This document shows, piece by piece, positions 61,421-64,000 of a stretch of DNA of 64,000 bases. The DNA is taken from contig JAJCYP010000054.1 of assembly GCA_029262855.1 (NCBI GenBank), positions 1 to 64,000 on the forward strand, read 5' to 3'. Each line of letters begins with the position of its first letter. Position 1 is the first letter of the stretch. The DNA is from Bacteroidota bacterium. GTDB taxonomy: Bacteria; Bacteroidota; Rhodothermia; Rhodothermales; UBA10348. A program made the translations under genes and the position numbers. The notes beneath the pieces were generated by a model. The model searched no databases. It was not told the origin of the DNA and saw only the letters and a program-made list of their open reading frames with translations.

Positions 61421-63406
61421 ATGCACACCTCTACTAAGCTTGCGCGAGGACTGTTCATTACAGTCGCGATGCTGGCGATTGCAGGCACTGCCACCGCGCA
61501 GCGCACTGTGACGCTTACGCTGAATACAGCGACTGCGCCGGACACTGTCAATGCGCTTGATGAAATCCAGGTCCGCGGCCAACTCGGCAGCGGAACCGCC
61601 CTTCCTGACGGCGGCGTAATCGACTGGAACGACAACACAACCCTAAAACCGACCAATGTGGGCGGCGACTACTGGGAGATCGATTTCCAGATTCCGGACG
61701 ACGACGCTCTCCAGTTCAAGTTCTATTCACAGCTCCTTGAGGACGACGGACTCGGCGGCTGGGAAGACGGCGGCGACAACCACCAGGTTGCAGCAGGAAC
61801 CGGCGATGTAACGATGCCGCTGCACTACTTCCACAAGGGAGCAGGCGCACCCTACGACTGGCGCCCGTTTGCGTCACAGGACGGTAAGGTCGCGGTGCAC
61901 TACCGCGTCTTCGCCTGTACAGAGGACGGATCAAACGACCTCTACGTCCCGAGCAATCCTAGCATGTTCGTGGGAGTCCGCGGTGCGACCGAACCGGGCG
62001 TCCTTGATTGGGGAGTGACCAATGTGGTCCTGTCTCAGGAGAGCGACCTCGAAGGCACCCCAGGCTGGGATCTCTGGTCTGGTACTGCCTACTACGATGC
62101 TGCCCAGGCGGGAGCAACTCAGGAGTACAAGTACGTCGTCGAGACGGATGTTGTAGGCTGGGAAGATTCCGATAACCGGACCTTCACGATTCCGGCTCAG
62201 GACACCACGCTCGCGTGGGTCTACTACGGCAACTCCAGCCCAACCACCTGTGCGGCGCAGCCGGTGACCTCAACGGTCATCTTCTCGGTTGACCTGACTC
62301 CGCTTCAGGACATCGGAATCTTCGACAAGGCCCGCGGCGACACGCTGCAGGTCCGTGGTGGATTCAACAGTTGGAGTGGCGAAGACCCCGACAGAAGCCT
62401 CCTGCTTCCGTTCCCGGGGACGAACATCTTCGAGGCTGCGGTGCCCGTTACCGGTCTTCCGGCGGCGACGCTTCCGTACAAGTTCTTTATCAATTTCAAC
62501 GATGAGAACTTCATCGCTGACTTCGGACAGAGCCCTCCGGGTGGCTGGGAAGAGCCCCTGTCAACCACGGGCGCGAACCGGACGTTTGTGTACGATGGTG
62601 ACGAGAACAACGAGCAGTTCCTGGGAGACAAGAGATTCAATGATGTTCTCGAAGCCAACATCATTCCTCTGGGCACCAGCGTAGATGTTACGTTCAACGT
62701 CGACATGAGCGGTCAGGCCAGAGATTTCGCGAATCCGTTTGTCGAGGGAACGCATTTTCCATTCCCGATCTTCCAGGATCCCATCTGGACGTTCACTCAG
62801 GGTTTCCCGGGCTTCAATGCCAATCCGGATCACCAGATGTCTACCAATGGAGACGGCACGTACTCCGTGACGGTCACGGTGAATGGCCCGACCTACTCGG
62901 GACTGCAGTACCTCTTCGGATTCGGTACCGATTCCGCCAACATGGCGGGTACGGAGATGGGTGGTGGCTTCGATGGCCTTGGCCGTCGTCGCGAGCGCTT
63001 CATCAAGCCGAATCCGGATGGCTCCTGGCCGGCTACCTATGAGATTGATGTCGAGGTCTTCCAGCCGGAAGGCGCGCTTCCCTTCGATACCAATCCGGCC
63101 GTAAGCGGAACGAACATCGAGCCGCTGGATGGAGAGCTCCCCCAGAGGGTGGCGCTCAGCCAGAACTTCCCGAACCCCTTCAATCCGTCCACTTCGTTCG
63201 AGTACAGCTTGACGAAGACGGCGGACGTAAAGGTTCGGGTCTACGATGTCCTCGGACGCGTAGTGGCGACTCTGGTGGACGGCGTACAGCCAGCTGCCAG
63301 CTACCGTCTGTCCTTCAATGCCAGCCAGTTGGCGAGCGGTACCTACATCTACCGTCTCGACACGGCCGGGCATTCGCTGACGCGCACCATGGTGCTTCTG
63401 AAGTAA
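61421..63406 (+). CDS. Secreted starch-binding-like repeat protein with type-IX-like sorting tail
   Basis: 661 residues, with a strong Shine-Dalgarno GGAGGAG at 61410-61416 and a signal peptide ending ATAQ. About four beta-sandwich-like segments follow. Each has the pattern of a carbohydrate-binding strand set, such as VIFSVDLTPLQDIG, QVRGGFNSWSGEDPDRS, LPYKFFINFNDENFIADFG and VDVTFNVDMSGQARDF. They recall SusE/SusF or CBM-like repeats; no catalytic motif is seen. The last ~80 residues form a sorting tail: LSQNFPNPFNPSTSFEYSL, VKVRVYDVLGRVVATLVDG and YIYRLDTAGHSLTRTMVLLK. It is probably a cell-surface glucan-binding protein. Confidence 0.8.
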   Translation: MHTSTKLARGLFITVAMLAIAGTATAQRTVTLTLNTATAPDTVNALDEIQVRGQLGSGTALPDGGVIDWNDNTTLKPTNVGGDYWEIDFQIPDDDALQFKFYSQLLEDDGLGGWEDGGDNHQVAAGTGDVTMPLHYFHKGAGAPYDWRPFASQDGKVAVHYRVFACTEDGSNDLYVPSNPSMFVGVRGATEPGVLDWGVTNVVLSQESDLEGTPGWDLWSGTAYYDAAQAGATQEYKYVVETDVVGWEDSDNRTFTIPAQDTTLAWVYYGNSSPTTCAAQPVTSTVIFSVDLTPLQDIGIFDKARGDTLQVRGGFNSWSGEDPDRSLLLPFPGTNIFEAAVPVTGLPAATLPYKFFINFNDENFIADFGQSPPGGWEEPLSTTGANRTFVYDGDENNEQFLGDKRFNDVLEANIIPLGTSVDVTFNVDMSGQARDFANPFVEGTHFPFPIFQDPIWTFTQGFPGFNANPDHQMSTNGDGTYSVTVTVNGPTYSGLQYLFGFGTDSANMAGTEMGGGFDGLGRRRERFIKPNPDGSWPATYEIDVEVFQPEGALPFDTNPAVSGTNIEPLDGELPQRVALSQNFPNPFNPSTSFEYSLTKTADVKVRVYDVLGRVVATLVDGVQPAASYRLSFNASQLASGTYIYRLDTAGHSLTRTMVLLK

Positions 63407-63448
63407 GCTGATTGCCGTGGGTACTGCCCACAGGCTCTTTTCAGACGT

Positions 63449-63488
63449 AAGGGGGCCGGCCCGCGCGACGCGTGTGTCGGCCCCTTTG
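63449..63488 (+). terminator. Hairpin between the surface protein and the amylase-like gene
   Basis: AAGGGGGCCG (63449-63458) pairs with CGGCCCCTTT (63478-63487), with one G-U pair, and is followed by GC with no long T tract. It lies 43 bases after the stop and 24 bases before the next start, so read-through or attenuation is possible. Confidence 0.5.
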
Positions 63489-63511
63489 CATCTGTTCAAA
63501 ACCTGATTTCC

Positions 63512-64000
63512 GTGACCCGAATCTCGCTTCTCCTGATTGCTCTGACTGTGTTCGTGGCTCCGGCCCGGGCCCAGCAACTGGACGTCAGTTTCCGCTACGT
63601 GCCGTCGGGTGTGGTCGAAAACGCCTTCGTCCCGGGCTCCTTCAACGGCTGGGGACAGCCGTATGCCAGTGGCAGCTGCATCGCAGATGGTCACGAATCC
63701 CAGATGGCCTTCGTCCGATTCGAGAACTACTGGGTGAAGACCATCCCCCTGGACATCGGCACGCGCTACACCTACAAGATTCAGGTCCATCGCAACGTCT
63801 CCGGGACCGACTGCGAGTGGATCTCGGACCCGTTGAACGCTCAGGTGACCGGACCGAACAGCGATTCCGTCCTCGACGTCACCGACCCGATGACCTTTCA
63901 GCCCGCCGAGGAGCTCTCGGCCTCGGGGCTGGTCCGCTATTTTTCCGTCGGACTCTTTTCCACGGAGGACATCACGGATATCTCCTTCACCATCAACGGG
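63512..64000 (+). CDS. 5' end of a probable alpha-amylase-family (GH13) protein, truncated by the window
   Basis: Reading starts at GTG 63512 with signal VTRISLLLIALTVFVAPARA and cleavage before QQ. 163 codons remain open to the window edge without a stop. The visible part is an N-terminal E-set/CBM48-like module: VENAFVPGSFNGWGQPYASG, TRYTYKIQVHRNVSGTDCEW, ISDPLNAQ. A second immunoglobulin-like domain seems to begin near SGLVRYFSVGLFSTEDITDI. This arrangement precedes GH13 catalytic domains in extracellular amylases and pullulanases. The catalytic part is outside the window, so amylase is a context-based inference. Confidence 0.7.
   Translation, partial: MTRISLLLIALTVFVAPARAQQLDVSFRYVPSGVVENAFVPGSFNGWGQPYASGSCIADGHESQMAFVRFENYWVKTIPLDIGTRYTYKIQVHRNVSGTDCEWISDPLNAQVTGPNSDSVLDVTDPMTFQPAEELSASGLVRYFSVGLFSTEDITDISFTING

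Noticed and set aside
62561-63790. Minus-strand 409-codon open frame across the surface protein and the terminator
   Set aside because: It is antisense to the sorting tail and crosses the terminator and the next gene start; no family resemblance.
1-64000. tRNA, rRNA, CRISPR, prophage or transposase genes
   Set aside because: I looked for T-loop GTTCRA patterns with matching stems, repeat-spacer arrays, and integrase or transposase motifs and saw none. A tRNAscan-SE and CRISPR-finder run would settle it.

Overview
The window is a gene-dense, GC-rich stretch of a bacterial chromosome carrying about 55 protein genes. I saw no tRNA, rRNA, CRISPR array, integrase or transposase. It most resembles a member of the Rhodothermota/Bacteroidota. 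The evidence is a C-terminal type-IX-secretion-like sorting tail (61421-63406), a PorV/PorQ-type barrel, a TonB receptor with a carboxypeptidase-regulatory N-domain, a type III glutamine synthetase, a Cys-less bL31, a DUF2795 protein and a BamA/TamL-like barrel. This assignment is inference from gene content.

Layout. 1-3.1 kb: A/T-richer leader, Lrp/AsnC regulator and type III glutamine synthetase. 3.2-9.9 kb: secreted subtilisin, ECF sigma factor, purB, the thyA-folA pair, an unknown small gene and an S10 carboxypeptidase. 9.9-15.8 kb: apaG, a BtpA-like protein, a UbiA prenyltransferase, korA-korB (2-oxoacid:ferredoxin oxidoreductase) and bL31. 15.9-21.7 kb: thymidine phosphorylase, then a three-gene PspA cassette (PspA, a mini-PspA-like protein, a membrane-anchored coiled-coil protein) split by a 164-bp palindromic MITE-like element, then crotonase and a CNNM/CorC-type protein. 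21.7-28.0 kb (minus): a run rdgB-dtd-amidohydrolase-moaA-moaC-floA-dodecin-two unknowns with very tight junctions.

28.2-44.2 kb: bS21; a fused E2/E1 2-oxoglutarate dehydrogenase (Kgd type) at the end of a minus-strand run that starts with DUF2795 and a BamA-like barrel, followed by a cNMP-binding protein, a RlmD-like methyltransferase and an SDR; then an M23 endopeptidase, RidA, an RsbU-like phosphatase, an NhaC antiporter and phenylalanine hydroxylase. 44.2-50.7 kb: glycogen phosphorylase, prmC (no standard start codon visible), a lipoprotein, a nitrilase-superfamily enzyme lacking the usual catalytic Lys, a thioredoxin-fold protein and a glycosyltransferase.

50.7-64 kb: a plus-strand locus with a perfect LacI-type operator, LacI regulator, parvulin-type lipoprotein foldase, TonB receptor, 1,287-residue secreted Ca-binding-like protein, PorV-like barrel, a secreted protein with starch-binding-like repeats and a sorting tail, and the 5' end of a protein with an N-terminal FNGW (CBM48/E-set) module, probably an alpha-amylase. 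Together with GlgP nearby this suggests alpha-glucan sensing, capture, secretion and breakdown, with no SusD homologue in the visible part.

Best candidates for something undescribed: the PspA/mini-PspA/membrane coiled-coil cassette, the SusD-less glucan locus, and the phased TGAGACAC repeats between the protease and the sigma factor.
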